Positions 30,794-38,060 of a stretch of DNA of 38,060 bases are shown piece by piece. The stretch comes from a virus. The notes under the pieces were generated by a model that did no database searches, was not told the DNA's origin, and saw nothing but the letters and a program-made list of their open reading frames with translations. How positions within the stretch are numbered: position 1 is the first letter of the stretch; each line of letters starts with the position of its first letter. Both the position numbers and the translations under genes were made by a program. Location of the stretch: positions 1 to 38,060 of the IMG/VR virus record IMGVR_UViG_3300037137_001291. One strand, written 5' to 3'.

Positions 30794-31032
30794 GAAAGCC
30801 TCTCGAAAACACGTTGAGAAAACGGGCTCTCGTCGGGCTTATCCACCACCGCGACAGGCGGGCTCGGGGCCGAATCGGCTTATCCACCCGCCCCGGCTTT
30901 GGCGCTCGGGGCCAACGACTTGCTGGCATACCCGCCAGCCACGGGAGGCACTTTCGCCCGGTCAGCAGGGCCGTTTTCGGCTTATCCGCAATTCGCTTCC
31001 GCCGCAAGCGTGGCACAAACCGTGCCGCCGTG
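30794..31032 (-). promoter_or_regulatory. 239-bp intergenic region with imperfect repeats upstream of the capsid gene
   Basis: No convincing gene is seen here. On the (+) strand the motif CGGCTTATCC or close variants occurs at 30835, 30876 and 30977. The first two belong to an imperfect 42-bp tandem repeat that also duplicates GCTCGGGGCC (30862 and 30904). The second and third share a longer GGGCCGnnTCGGCTTATCC-like block. Hairpins such as GCTGGC-6 nt-GCCAGC (30922-30939) and GGCAC-5 nt-GTGCC lie in the same region. It may hold a capsid promoter, an RNA processing site or a regulator site; no good sigma70 pair was found. Confidence 0.55.
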
Positions 31033-31905
31033 TCAAGCAGCCCGTTTCGAGGCCATTGCGATGTCCAAACGCTCCTTCTCGCGCCGCGCCTCCACATCCC
31101 CCGCCATGTAGCGGTCGAACCACGTGCGGTCATTGCGCAACTGGTTCCAGCGCATTTCCGCCTGCTCTCCAGACAACACCCCGCTCGAAGGCGTAATCCC
31201 ACTCTCGCTCTTGTCCTCGGCCTGGAACTTGCCCAAGGTGCTGAAAATACGCAGCGCCAGGTCGACCCCAACCGCCTGCTCGATCGTCCTGTTGATTTCG
31301 TCCTTCGTCCAGACCTTGCCGGTAGCCGGATCCTTGTATTCGTCCGGAACCGCCGTGCGCGCCGCGCGCCGCGCGTCTTCAGTGAACTGCGCCATTGCAT
31401 CGCCCTGCTCTGATGTAAGCGCCTCCATGCGCTTTTTCTGGTTGACTGTCTCTGTCTCGACGAATTTTGTGTCGTTTTCCTTGTTCAGCGCCGCGGTTTT
31501 CTCAAGCAGCGTGGTCAGGATGCCGGTGCGCTGCTTCTCGGAGAGTCCCAAGCCATGAAATACCCCATCGAAGTCCTTGGCGAGCGGATCGTCCTTCAAC
31601 GCCTCGATCGGCGTGTATTTGTCCGCCGACTCCGGGCGACCCAGCTTGCCGTAGAACTGCCCCCAAGCATCGACGTCACCCTCCTTCGGCATCCGCAGGA
31701 CGGTTTTGGGGTCCGCCCCAACCAACTTTTCCAGGTTGACGTAGGACTCGACGAACGCCGCAGGGTCCGGATTCCCCTTGGTTTCCATGAAACCCTTGAA
31801 CTGCTCTGGATACCACGATGCCGCAGCGGCGGCTGGCGCGGCGGCTGGCGTGAGATTCGGCGTGATTGGTGCGGGCGGTGTGGATAACGCTGCGTCAGGT
31901 CCCAT
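31033..31905 (-). CDS. Scaffolding protein
   Basis: 290 residues; starts 11 bp inside the Bbp19-like gene. An Ala/Pro-rich N-terminus is followed by 'WYPEQFKGFMETKGNPDP', 'AFVESYVNLEKLVGADPKTV', 'LRMPKEGDVDAWGQFYGKLG' and 'PESADKYTP', a recognised signature of podovirus scaffold proteins. The C-terminal half is charged helix ending with a basic tail ('EARREKERLDIAMASKRAA'), which would contact the capsid protein. Position between portal and capsid genes agrees. Confidence 0.87.
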   Translation of the reverse strand: MGPDAALSTPPAPITPNLTPAAAPAAAAASWYPEQFKGFMETKGNPDPAAFVESYVNLEKLVGADPKTVLRMPKEGDVDAWGQFYGKLGRPESADKYTPIEALKDDPLAKDFDGVFHGLGLSEKQRTGILTTLLEKTAALNKENDTKFVETETVNQKKRMEALTSEQGDAMAQFTEDARRAARTAVPDEYKDPATGKVWTKDEINRTIEQAVGVDLALRIFSTLGKFQAEDKSESGITPSSGVLSGEQAEMRWNQLRNDRTWFDRYMAGDVEARREKERLDIAMASKRAA

Positions 31906-32185
31906 TGGTCAATTCCTCGTTGATGGCTTCTTCGACTGCGCTCGAATCCTGCTTCGACCGGCGCGTGATGTAGAGAAAGGCTTCGCGCTTGCCTTCCTCG
32001 AACGCCGTTCCCAGCGCATCTCCGGGAACGATCGTGGTCTTGCGGTAATTCAACTCCCGCGCGAGGTCCGTGAGGATCAGCACAGTGTCCGGATCGCCAA
32101 GATCCCCCAGCTTGCGCCGGTACGCGCTGGCCGTTTTCTGATACCCGAACAGCCGATCCAGCCGCGTTTTCACCCTGTCGATCAT
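31895..32185 (-). CDS. Bbp19-like protein
   Basis: 96 residues with the features of the Bbp19 family: 'RVKTRLDRLFGYQKTAS', 'ADTVLxDLA-type' middle ('PDTVLILTDLARELNYRK') and 'GTAFEEGKREAFLYITRRS'. In BPP-1 the homologue lies at the same place between portal and scaffold. Its job in the head is not known. ATGA overlap with the portal stop. Confidence 0.82.
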   Translation of the reverse strand: MIDRVKTRLDRLFGYQKTASAYRRKLGDLGDPDTVLILTDLARELNYRKTTIVPGDALGTAFEEGKREAFLYITRRSKQDSSAVEEAINEELTNGT

Positions 32186-33840
32186 CCCAGCAACGCTCCC
32201 GTGGTCGGCGGCATACTGGCGTTGGTCGCCTGCGCCTTACTCCAATCCTTCGCCGCCGCGCCGGATTGCTGCGCTGCCGCAAGCATTTCCTGCGCCTGCG
32301 CTCGTTCCTGCTTCTGCTGGCGGATCGCCGCGATGGCGGCGGGCGTGCGCATGGTGCGCTGCGGCGCTCCGGCGATGTCGTGCATCTCGCGCACCACCTC
32401 GTCGAAGTCCACCGCATCCAGCGCATCCGGCTCTACCGCGGCGATGCCCTGCACCGACGAGAGGAATTGGTTGATCGAAACACCCTTCTCCGCCTTCTGG
32501 AACTGATTCACCGGCGCTTCGTGTTCGACCTTGATTGCGCCAAGCCCTCCGCGGACCATCAGCGCGTCTGGCATGGGGGGCAACTGACCCGCAACCTGCG
32601 CGATGTCCATCTCGCGCCGAATCATGCTGCCAAGGAACTCGCCCTGCGCCCGCTGCCCAACCGGCGCCAGCAGCGCGCCCTTTTCCTGCGCCCGAATCAA
32701 CGCCTCGGTCGCCGTCATCGACGCCGGCTTGTCCACCAACACGCGAAACAGATCGACCTTGAACACCTGTTCGATCCGCCGGCGCACATCCTGAATCATC
32801 TCCATGCCGAGCTCGACCTTGGCGTGCGTTTCCAACGGCACTACAAGTTGCCGCCCCTGCCGGTCAATGCCGCCGTAATTCAACGAATCCGGCCGCGTCG
32901 AAAACGCCTGAATTAAACCCTGCTCCGGAAGCAGCAAAGCCGGACTCACCACTTTCTGTGCCGCGCGAATGATCGACTTCATCATTTCGTTCAACATTTT
33001 AATGTCGGGCAGCGCCGAAATCCCCGGCCCGCGGCCGTAAGTCTCGGAGGCCGTCGTCGAATAACGGGCGATCGAATACGGGAAACTGCGATAGCCGCCC
33101 TCGCGCACGATCTTGCGTCCGGTGAGAGAAACGTAACAGGAGCGATAGGCGAACATCCCCCGCGTGCGCCGTGCTTCGTAGCTCGAACTGTCGGTGTTGC
33201 GCTCGACCACATGCAGGAAACAGAATAACGTATCCGGCGCCCGCCTCGCCGCCGCGGTGATTTCGTCAGGTATCGCATCGCCGAATTTCTCGACCGCAGA
33301 TTCCGCGTTCATTTCAAACTTGCGGTGCATCGTGTCGATCACGCCCCATTGATTCTCGGCGTAGTAGAACTCCTTCGGATGCCCCGCCTTGTAGACCAGA
33401 TGTTGTCCGCGATTGTCCTCGACCAGAATCACCGCATTGCCGAATGCACCAAAGGAAAGGAACGCCTCGCCGATCGCCTGCCCGAACTGCGCCCGCGTCG
33501 AATAACGCAGATGAAACAGCACATCCGTCGCCTCATCGCACCAGTCGCGCACTTCATAGTCGTCCTCAAGCTCAGGATCGACCGGCGTGAGCCGATGCCA
33601 TCGCTGCGTGGCCGGAGTCAACATCGACTGCATCGCCGCGGCAAAATACTCGTTGGCTGCGATCGGCGTGGAGTCGAACACCTTCTCCATCTTGCGCACA
33701 CCAGGCGTGAGAATGGATTGGAAGCGCGCAGAATTCGGCAGCACATAGTCGGCCACTTCGTCCCAATGCGAATCGAAATTCGAACGCAGCGTTTCAAGCT
33801 GCCCCTGCCTTCTCAAAAGCGCTTCCGCATCGTAGGCCAT
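32182..33840 (-). CDS. Portal protein (T7-type head-tail connector)
   Basis: 552 residues, close to T7 gp8 (536). 'RRQGQLETLRSNFDSHWDEV', 'ADYVLPNSARF' and 'VFDSTPIAANEYFAAAMQSM' at the start, 'FGNAVILVEDNRGQHLVYKA' and 'YFSENQ-like' receptor region, then 'IIRAAQKVVSPALLLPEQGL' in the clip/wing. The C-terminal region is rich in Gln and Ala, as in the barrel. AGGGAAA precedes the ATG. The dodecamer would form the DNA channel docked by terminase and TTPA. Confidence 0.92.
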   Translation of the reverse strand: MAYDAEALLRRQGQLETLRSNFDSHWDEVADYVLPNSARFQSILTPGVRKMEKVFDSTPIAANEYFAAAMQSMLTPATQRWHRLTPVDPELEDDYEVRDWCDEATDVLFHLRYSTRAQFGQAIGEAFLSFGAFGNAVILVEDNRGQHLVYKAGHPKEFYYAENQWGVIDTMHRKFEMNAESAVEKFGDAIPDEITAAARRAPDTLFCFLHVVERNTDSSSYEARRTRGMFAYRSCYVSLTGRKIVREGGYRSFPYSIARYSTTASETYGRGPGISALPDIKMLNEMMKSIIRAAQKVVSPALLLPEQGLIQAFSTRPDSLNYGGIDRQGRQLVVPLETHAKVELGMEMIQDVRRRIEQVFKVDLFRVLVDKPASMTATEALIRAQEKGALLAPVGQRAQGEFLGSMIRREMDIAQVAGQLPPMPDALMVRGGLGAIKVEHEAPVNQFQKAEKGVSINQFLSSVQGIAAVEPDALDAVDFDEVVREMHDIAGAPQRTMRTPAAIAAIRQQKQERAQAQEMLAAAQQSGAAAKDWSKAQATNASMPPTTGALLG

Positions 33841-33852
33841 TCGATTTCCCTG

Positions 33853-34614
33853 TTATGCAATCCACGAAACCATTACATACCCGTTCGTACCTTTGCCCCC
33901 AGCTAATCCGGCACTGTTGTTATAGCCTGCACTGCCGCCGCCAGTCCCATGAGTCGTCCCATCGGTTCCGGCTGTTAATGCGTTCCCGCCTAGCACACCA
34001 GCCCCCCACGGCGATTTGCCTGGATTGCCACCGCCAGCATTCGCTGACCCGTCGCCAATCCCGGCAATGCCGTCCTGCACTGCCGTATAACTGAACGCAC
34101 CGGCCATCGAGCCTCCGTCGCCGCCATCCTTGCCGAACGCGGCATTATCGCCACCGCCACCCCCCCCGGCCCCTGAAAAATGTAACAGTCCCTTGGTCAC
34201 GAATGGCGAAGCACCAGGATTGCCAGACGAGTCAGCGGATGCAATAAGTCCGCCGCCGCCACTATCAACCCCTCCCCCACGCCCTCCTTGCGTTGCAGTT
34301 CCGCCCAACCCCCCCTCACATTCAAAACCACCAACTATCGTTTTTCCTCCAGCCCCTCCCGACGGACCGAACCCACCACCCGTTCCGCCAGTTCCGCACG
34401 TAATCGCCAGTGTTCCTCCTGGGGTTACATGCACCATGCCGCCGAACATGCACTCGCCACCGCCACCACCCCCAGGCGCGCCGGCTGATCCGCTTGACGT
34501 TGGGCCACCGCCACCCCCGCCAGCAGCGGCCATCGCAATCCAAACGCAACTAACAGCCGCCGGGACATCGAATGTTCCAGACGCAGTGAACTCCTGGCAT
34601 TGCATCTTGCCCAT
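33853..34614 (-). CDS. Glycine-rich adhesin-like protein, shorter paralogue
   Basis: 253 residues, about one third glycine with runs such as GGGGGG. It begins 'MGKMQCQEFTASGTFDVP' and 'WIAMAAAGGGGGG', closely like the middle of the next-upstream gene product ('QEFTSNGTWTWPTGV', 'WITMVGGGNGG'). Such glycine-rich domains build polyglycine II-type bundles in phage receptor-binding proteins (Gp38-type adhesins). Located between terminase and portal, unlike most fibre genes. Pro-rich frames on the opposite strand are shadows of the GGN codons. Confidence 0.7.
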   Translation of the reverse strand: MGKMQCQEFTASGTFDVPAAVSCVWIAMAAAGGGGGGPTSSGSAGAPGGGGGGECMFGGMVHVTPGGTLAITCGTGGTGGGFGPSGGAGGKTIVGGFECEGGLGGTATQGGRGGGVDSGGGGLIASADSSGNPGASPFVTKGLLHFSGAGGGGGGDNAAFGKDGGDGGSMAGAFSYTAVQDGIAGIGDGSANAGGGNPGKSPWGAGVLGGNALTAGTDGTTHGTGGGSAGYNNSAGLAGGKGTNGYVMVSWIA

Positions 34615-34617
34615 TAA

Positions 34618-35544
34618 TTAGCCAACCCAAATAACTAGACAGTATCCAGCGCAAGCATTTCCGCCAGTTTTCCCGCCCGCGAATCCGCCAGCTCCTCCGC
34701 CGCCTGAACCATACGCCGTTGCCGACGCAGCGGTGCCGGCTACGCCACCATTACCGCCAACGCCGCCCTTACCCCATATCGAACTCGCGCCGCCTCCACC
34801 GCCTGCCTGCCCGCCAACCAAAGTACCGCCAGCGGCACCCAACAGAAAACCGCCAGTACCCGGCGCACTACCGCCATTGCCGCCGCCAGTCCCGCCAATG
34901 CCGCCACCACTGCCGCCGAAATGGATGATTGTCTCTATCGTCCCCGCAACACTCGAAGCGCCGCCCTTTGGTCCGCCGCCAATCCCCCCGCTGTTGATAG
35001 ATCCGGTAGCACGACCGCCGAGTACGGTTATCGTGTCAAAACTCGTATCTCCACCCGCCGTTCCGGGGGTATTGACCGCCCCGCCAGCACCGCCAGCGCC
35101 GATTGTCACCGTGGCTGTAGCCGCCTGTTTCGCTACAGGAAAGGCAACAGCAAATTCCCCACTACTGCCACCACCAGCCCCGGTAAGAGCAACAAACGAT
35201 CCATTACCGCCATTGCCGCCACCAACCATCGTGATCCATGCCGCCGTTACCCCAGTCGGCCACGTCCACGTTCCGTTTGATGTGAACTCCTGCGACTGCA
35301 GCGTGCCGCCGCCGCTCGCCGTCACCGTGATGCTCGCCGACTGTGGCCCCGTCGATGCCGCCACCACCGCCGCGCCGATGAAGTCGATCGTCGTCGTGAG
35401 CGTCTGCACGACGACGCCCTCGTCCTTGATCGTCAATGACCCACTGCCTGCCGTCAGGTGCGGCAGATCCTCGTCCTCGGTGATCCCGATACGGCGCCGC
35501 GCCGCGGCCTTCGCCGAGTCGCGGATGCCTTCGGGACGAGCCAT
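34618..35544 (-). CDS. Glycine-rich adhesin-like protein, longer paralogue
   Basis: 308 residues. Residues 1-85 are not glycine-rich ('DSAKAAARRRIGITEDEDLP', 'VVVQTLTTTIDFIGAAVVAA') and may attach to the virion. From about 88 on it is glycine-rich with repeating GGxGG and short polar loops, and shares the QEFTxxGTxxxP entry motif with the next gene. Both end similarly ('AGGKTGGNACAGYCLVIWVG' versus 'AGGKGTNGYVMVSWIA'). Likely a fibre or adhesin with the paralogue as a second tip; receptor unknown. Confidence 0.72.
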   Translation of the reverse strand: MARPEGIRDSAKAAARRRIGITEDEDLPHLTAGSGSLTIKDEGVVVQTLTTTIDFIGAAVVAASTGPQSASITVTASGGGTLQSQEFTSNGTWTWPTGVTAAWITMVGGGNGGNGSFVALTGAGGGSSGEFAVAFPVAKQAATATVTIGAGGAGGAVNTPGTAGGDTSFDTITVLGGRATGSINSGGIGGGPKGGASSVAGTIETIIHFGGSGGGIGGTGGGNGGSAPGTGGFLLGAAGGTLVGGQAGGGGGASSIWGKGGVGGNGGVAGTAASATAYGSGGGGAGGFAGGKTGGNACAGYCLVIWVG

Positions 35545-35745
35545 CTACTGCCCGAGCAACTGCGCCGAACCCACCGGCGCCGCCTGGAATGCACCCTCCG
35601 GCACCAACTTCGTCGCCGCCGCGCCACGCCGCCGCCGCATCTTGTCCGTGTAGTCGGTATTCATCGCCGCCTGATCTATCGTCGGCACCAACGGCGCTGC
35701 AACCGGCGTCGGCTCCGGTATCTTCGGGGTCTTGAACAGATTCAT
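35545..35745 (-). CDS. Small protein between terminase and fibre genes, 66 aa
   Basis: ATG 35745 has GGAGAGG 3-8 bp upstream and is preferred over the TTG at 35763 that overlaps the terminase stop. The product ('MNLFKTPKIPEPTPVAAP', then 'KMRRRRGAAATKLVPEGAF') has a proline-rich start and a short basic block. Small proteins of this sort are regularly found next to terminase or portal in related podoviruses. Function not known. Confidence 0.65.
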   Translation of the reverse strand: MNLFKTPKIPEPTPVAAPLVPTIDQAAMNTDYTDKMRRRRGAAATKLVPEGAFQAAPVGSAQLLGQ

Positions 35746-35759
35746 AGCCTCTCCAATGG

Positions 35760-37253
35760 TCAACTGAAAATACTGTAGTCCGAATCCGCAAACTCCTGCC
35801 TATGCCCCTGCCGCTTCACCTGCACCACCGCCTTGCCCTCCCCCCCACTCACCACGTCGTACTGCAGCGCCTCGCACACGTGCGAAAACCGATTCTTTTC
35901 CGGCTTGTCGTGGTACGACTCCCGCCCAATCACCCGCACCCGCCGCAAGCAGTACGCCCCCGCCATCCCCTTGCGCAATACCCGGCAATCCGGATGAATC
36001 AGCAGCCGCGGCTCCCCATCCACCCAATGCTCAAGCAAACCACCCACCGCATCGCGCCGAATCAGCGGATCGTCCGGCAACGGCGCCGGCTCCGCCTCGA
36101 TCCCCGCCACCCGCAGGATGTCGTACACCGTCTGCTCATCCGTCTGCGCTCGATTGTCACCCGAAGGGTCGCCACGAATCGACGCCACAGGATTGTCCGG
36201 ATAGAACTCGCGCAAATGCCGCCCCAGCAACTCCGCAAACTTGGTCGCCCCCATGTCCTCCGTCACCACCTCGGAACGCACCCGCCACCGCCCATGCAAG
36301 TCACGAAACGAAATCGTCGCCGCCGGCGTCAAACCAAAATCCAGCCCAATCCGGATCGGTGTTTCACGTGAAACCTCGAACGCACGGCAATGCACCGAAT
36401 CCACATACTCCGGGTACACCGGCTTGCCATCGCGCACAAAACCGTACTCGCCATCGACGTACACCTTGACGAAATCGGAATTTTTCCCCGCCGCCAAAAG
36501 CTCGTAGTACCCCGGCCGCAAGTTCTCGAGATTTTCAGCCCCAGCCGACCGCCCGCCAGGCTGACGAAAGAACTCGAACAACGGCACACCCTCGGGCAGA
36601 ATCCCATTCCGCCGCAATTCGCTCTCCGCCGCGTCCAAACTCTCCACCAACTCCAACCCCATCTCCGTCGACGTGTCCCTCTCCGCCAAGGCGTAGTACC
36701 AATGGTCGGAATCCGGCGGATTGGTGTCCATCACGATCTGCGGATCCACACACACCACCCCAATCGAATCATCCCGCGGCGGATAACGCCCCACCCGCCC
36801 CGTCAACGCATCAATGATCGCCTTCGGTATCTCCCGTACCTCGTTCACCCACGCCCACGTCGCATCGAACGACAACAACTTCGCCACATCGTCCGGATTG
36901 TCCAAGGCAACAAACAACACCTCCATGTCCAACCCGTCCGGACCCGGCACGTAGTGCGTCGGCGGACCAATCGACTGCCACCGCCCCAACGACTCCGGGA
37001 TCCACTGATGCCAGGTCTTGATCGTCGTCATCCGCAACTCGGGATAAGTGTTCCGGATGATGATTCCCCTCGACTTCCGCTTCCCCTCCCGATCCTTCGG
37101 CTGCTTCGCCGAACACAACAAGCTCGACATGATGCACGCCGTCGATTTCCCGCTTCCGAACGGCCCCATGATCCCGCGCACGAACGACTTCGACTCCAAA
37201 AACCCCGTCACCACCGGCCCCGGAGAGTAGTAATCCCGCGCCAATCCGTTCAT
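35760..37253 (-). CDS. terL: Large terminase subunit
   Basis: 497 residues from ATG 37253, which overlaps the stop of the upstream gene (ATGA); an extension of 27 residues upstream is a shadow. Walker A is GPFGSGKST at 30-38, with 'GIIIRNTYPELRMTTIKTWH' after it and 'LLSFDATWAWVNEVREIPKA' as the Walker B/adenine region. The nuclease domain starts at 'PIRIGLDFGLTPAATISFRD' (first catalytic Asp) and includes 'SIRGDPSGDNRAQTDEQTVY' and 'EKNRFSHVCEALQYDVVSGG' (last Asp). It packages DNA through the portal and cuts it. Confidence 0.93.
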   Translation of the reverse strand: MNGLARDYYSPGPVVTGFLESKSFVRGIMGPFGSGKSTACIMSSLLCSAKQPKDREGKRKSRGIIIRNTYPELRMTTIKTWHQWIPESLGRWQSIGPPTHYVPGPDGLDMEVLFVALDNPDDVAKLLSFDATWAWVNEVREIPKAIIDALTGRVGRYPPRDDSIGVVCVDPQIVMDTNPPDSDHWYYALAERDTSTEMGLELVESLDAAESELRRNGILPEGVPLFEFFRQPGGRSAGAENLENLRPGYYELLAAGKNSDFVKVYVDGEYGFVRDGKPVYPEYVDSVHCRAFEVSRETPIRIGLDFGLTPAATISFRDLHGRWRVRSEVVTEDMGATKFAELLGRHLREFYPDNPVASIRGDPSGDNRAQTDEQTVYDILRVAGIEAEPAPLPDDPLIRRDAVGGLLEHWVDGEPRLLIHPDCRVLRKGMAGAYCLRRVRVIGRESYHDKPEKNRFSHVCEALQYDVVSGGEGKAVVQVKRQGHRQEFADSDYSIFS

Positions 37254-37975
37254 CGCGCACACTCCCGCACTTCCTTCCGCCCCGCGCCCGCGTAGAACTC
37301 GCACCAACCATCCGGATAGCGCACCAATACCCAACCCTTCATCCGCTCCAACCCAACTTCCCGAAAATCCACCACCACCGCCTCACCCACCCTCGACGCT
37401 CGCAACGACTCCGCCGCAAAAACCAACCCTCGCTCAAACCCCGTCCCAGGTTGCGACTCAATCCGCAACGCCTGACTGTCCATGTTCGCCGCATCCGCCG
37501 GCGGTGAAAAATAGTCGACATCCGGCCGATTCTTGAACGTCGCCCACATCGCAATCTTCCGCACCCAATTCCTCGGCTCCCGATTGATCGTCGTCGCCTC
37601 AATCCCCACCAAGCGACTAACACTCCCCTGCTCCGCCCACGCCTCCGTCGCAATCCCAAAAACAATCTGATTTACCCCCTTCCGATTCACCGCATTCACC
37701 TGCGCCCCAACCGTGAGCACCGAGTCGTCAACCACACCAAACCCGGAAAATCTTTCAACCTGGGCGCGAAATCCATAGGCCGGAGCAGAACTCTCGGCAA
37801 TCCAGTCAGAAACGACCGGCTGACCCAATGAACCCAAGGGAAAAAAGAGGAGAAAAACCAGGAGAAAAAAATTGAGAATCAACAAAGGCGGATGGGGTGG
37901 ACCACGGGGAACAAGGCTCGCTCCGAACGCCGGGGTGCCCCCCCCCGCGCTCGAATCGCGCCAGCCTGCGGTCAT
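37250..37975 (-). CDS. Unknown protein upstream of terL, 241 aa
   Basis: The ATG at 37975 overlaps the preceding stop (ATGA). Residues 1-55 are odd: a run of eight G in the coding strand and a T-rich stretch that reads as hydrophobic ('LLILNFFLLVFLLFFPLG'), unlike the GC-rich remainder. Residues 60-241 look like ordinary protein ('VVSDWIAESSAPAYGFRAQ', 'VGAQVNAVNRKGVNQIVFGI', 'WVRKIAMWATFKNRPDVDYF', 'GWVLVRYPDGWCEFYAGAG'). Either the hydrophobic segment is a real anchor, or the true start or frame is altered by the G tract. Family not recognised. Confidence 0.55.
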   Translation of the reverse strand: MTAGWRDSSAGGGTPAFGASLVPRGPPHPPLLILNFFLLVFLLFFPLGSLGQPVVSDWIAESSAPAYGFRAQVERFSGFGVVDDSVLTVGAQVNAVNRKGVNQIVFGIATEAWAEQGSVSRLVGIEATTINREPRNWVRKIAMWATFKNRPDVDYFSPPADAANMDSQALRIESQPGTGFERGLVFAAESLRASRVGEAVVVDFREVGLERMKGWVLVRYPDGWCEFYAGAGRKEVRECAR

Positions 37976-38060
37976 GCGCGCGCCGTGTCCACGCCTAGCG
38001 CCGGCATTGCGTCCGGCTGCCCTGGCTCGTCATCCACCGCGTCGAATACCTCGCGCGGCC
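37972..38060 (-). CDS. 3' end of an upstream late gene (possibly small terminase)
   Basis: Only the last 28 codons lie in the window; they read 'PREVFDAVDDEPGQPDAMP' and 'ALGVDTARA'. The acidic character and ATGA coupling to the next late gene support a real frame. By order in related phages the gene could be the small terminase subunit, but the visible part has no signature. Confidence 0.5.
   Translation of the reverse strand, partial: PREVFDAVDDEPGQPDAMPALGVDTARA

Noticed and set aside
31005-31030. TTGACA on the (-) strand upstream of the capsid gene as a promoter
   Set aside because: No acceptable -10 element at 16-18 bp spacing was found.
30198-31400. 400-codon (-) frame spanning scaffold and capsid genes
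   Set aside because: Arg-rich shadow of two well-supported genes in another frame, no start signal.
33853-35653. Proline-rich frames on the (+) strand opposite the glycine-rich genes
   Set aside because: They are the complement of GGN glycine codons and would interrupt a well-ordered (-) late operon.
1-38060. CRISPR arrays, rRNA, tRNA genes, insertion sequences, integrase and attachment sites
   Set aside because: No spaced palindromic repeats, cloverleaf-like sequences, transposase or recombinase frames were recognised in reading the window.

Overview
This window is almost certainly one long stretch of a high-GC tailed phage (podovirus) or prophage. The virion genes are of the T7-like plan seen in Bordetella phage BPP-1 and Burkholderia phage Bcep22: a T7-type head-tail connector portal, a Bbp19/scaffold/capsid/cement block, tail tubular proteins A and B, and a set of very large internal virion (ejection) proteins. 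The replication side is not T7-like: no phage RNA polymerase or DNA polymerase is visible. There is instead an ERF annealase, a YqaJ-type exonuclease and a Ref-like HNH protein, and the only promoters I can support look like host sigma70 promoters. The GC-rich codons, the family relationships and an IPTL-CTERM-like peptide suggest a beta- or gammaproteobacterial host; this is inference.

Layout. Bases 1-546 hold the 3' part of an MT-A70 adenine methyltransferase (+). Bases 610-1532 (-) hold a small HTH regulator followed by a PD-(D/E)XK nuclease. Between 1532 and 1620 is a compact divergent control region: a near-consensus promoter firing left, a weaker one firing right, both ending about 6 bp before a start codon, with a direct repeat over both -35 boxes. 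From 1620 to about 11.0 kb a (+) early operon of tightly overlapping genes runs right: small zinc-finger and membrane proteins, a protein with a 37-copy 12-bp repeat, recombination genes, a LuxR-type HTH, a MazG-like pyrophosphohydrolase, an IPTL-CTERM-like mini-protein, an 835-residue Calx-beta plus beta-propeller-like protein and a PAPS-reductase-family enzyme.

From the right edge down to 10,994 everything is on (-) and forms the late operon: end of an upstream gene (possibly small terminase), an unknown gene, large terminase, a small linker protein, two glycine-rich adhesin-like proteins, portal, Bbp19-like protein, scaffold, major capsid, cement protein, a strong rho-independent terminator (29.3 kb), a set of small neck/tail genes, two related structural proteins, tail tubular A and B, a possible spanin-like pair, an acetyltransferase-like protein, a gp14-like core protein, a GH108 muramidase-bearing core protein, a 1004-residue protein with a zincin motif, an 844-residue ejection protein, and the tail fibre. 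The two operons converge and overlap by 23 bp at 10,994-11,016.

Most start/stop junctions are ATGA or GTGA overlaps, so translation is probably coupled over long distances; two mini-ORFs (11 and 20 codons) appear to serve mainly as bridges. The observations most worth following are the repeat protein, in which every variable base is non-synonymous, the double leaderless control region, the Calx-beta/propeller protein sharing an N-terminal motif with its 58-residue neighbour, and the structural modules present in several copies.
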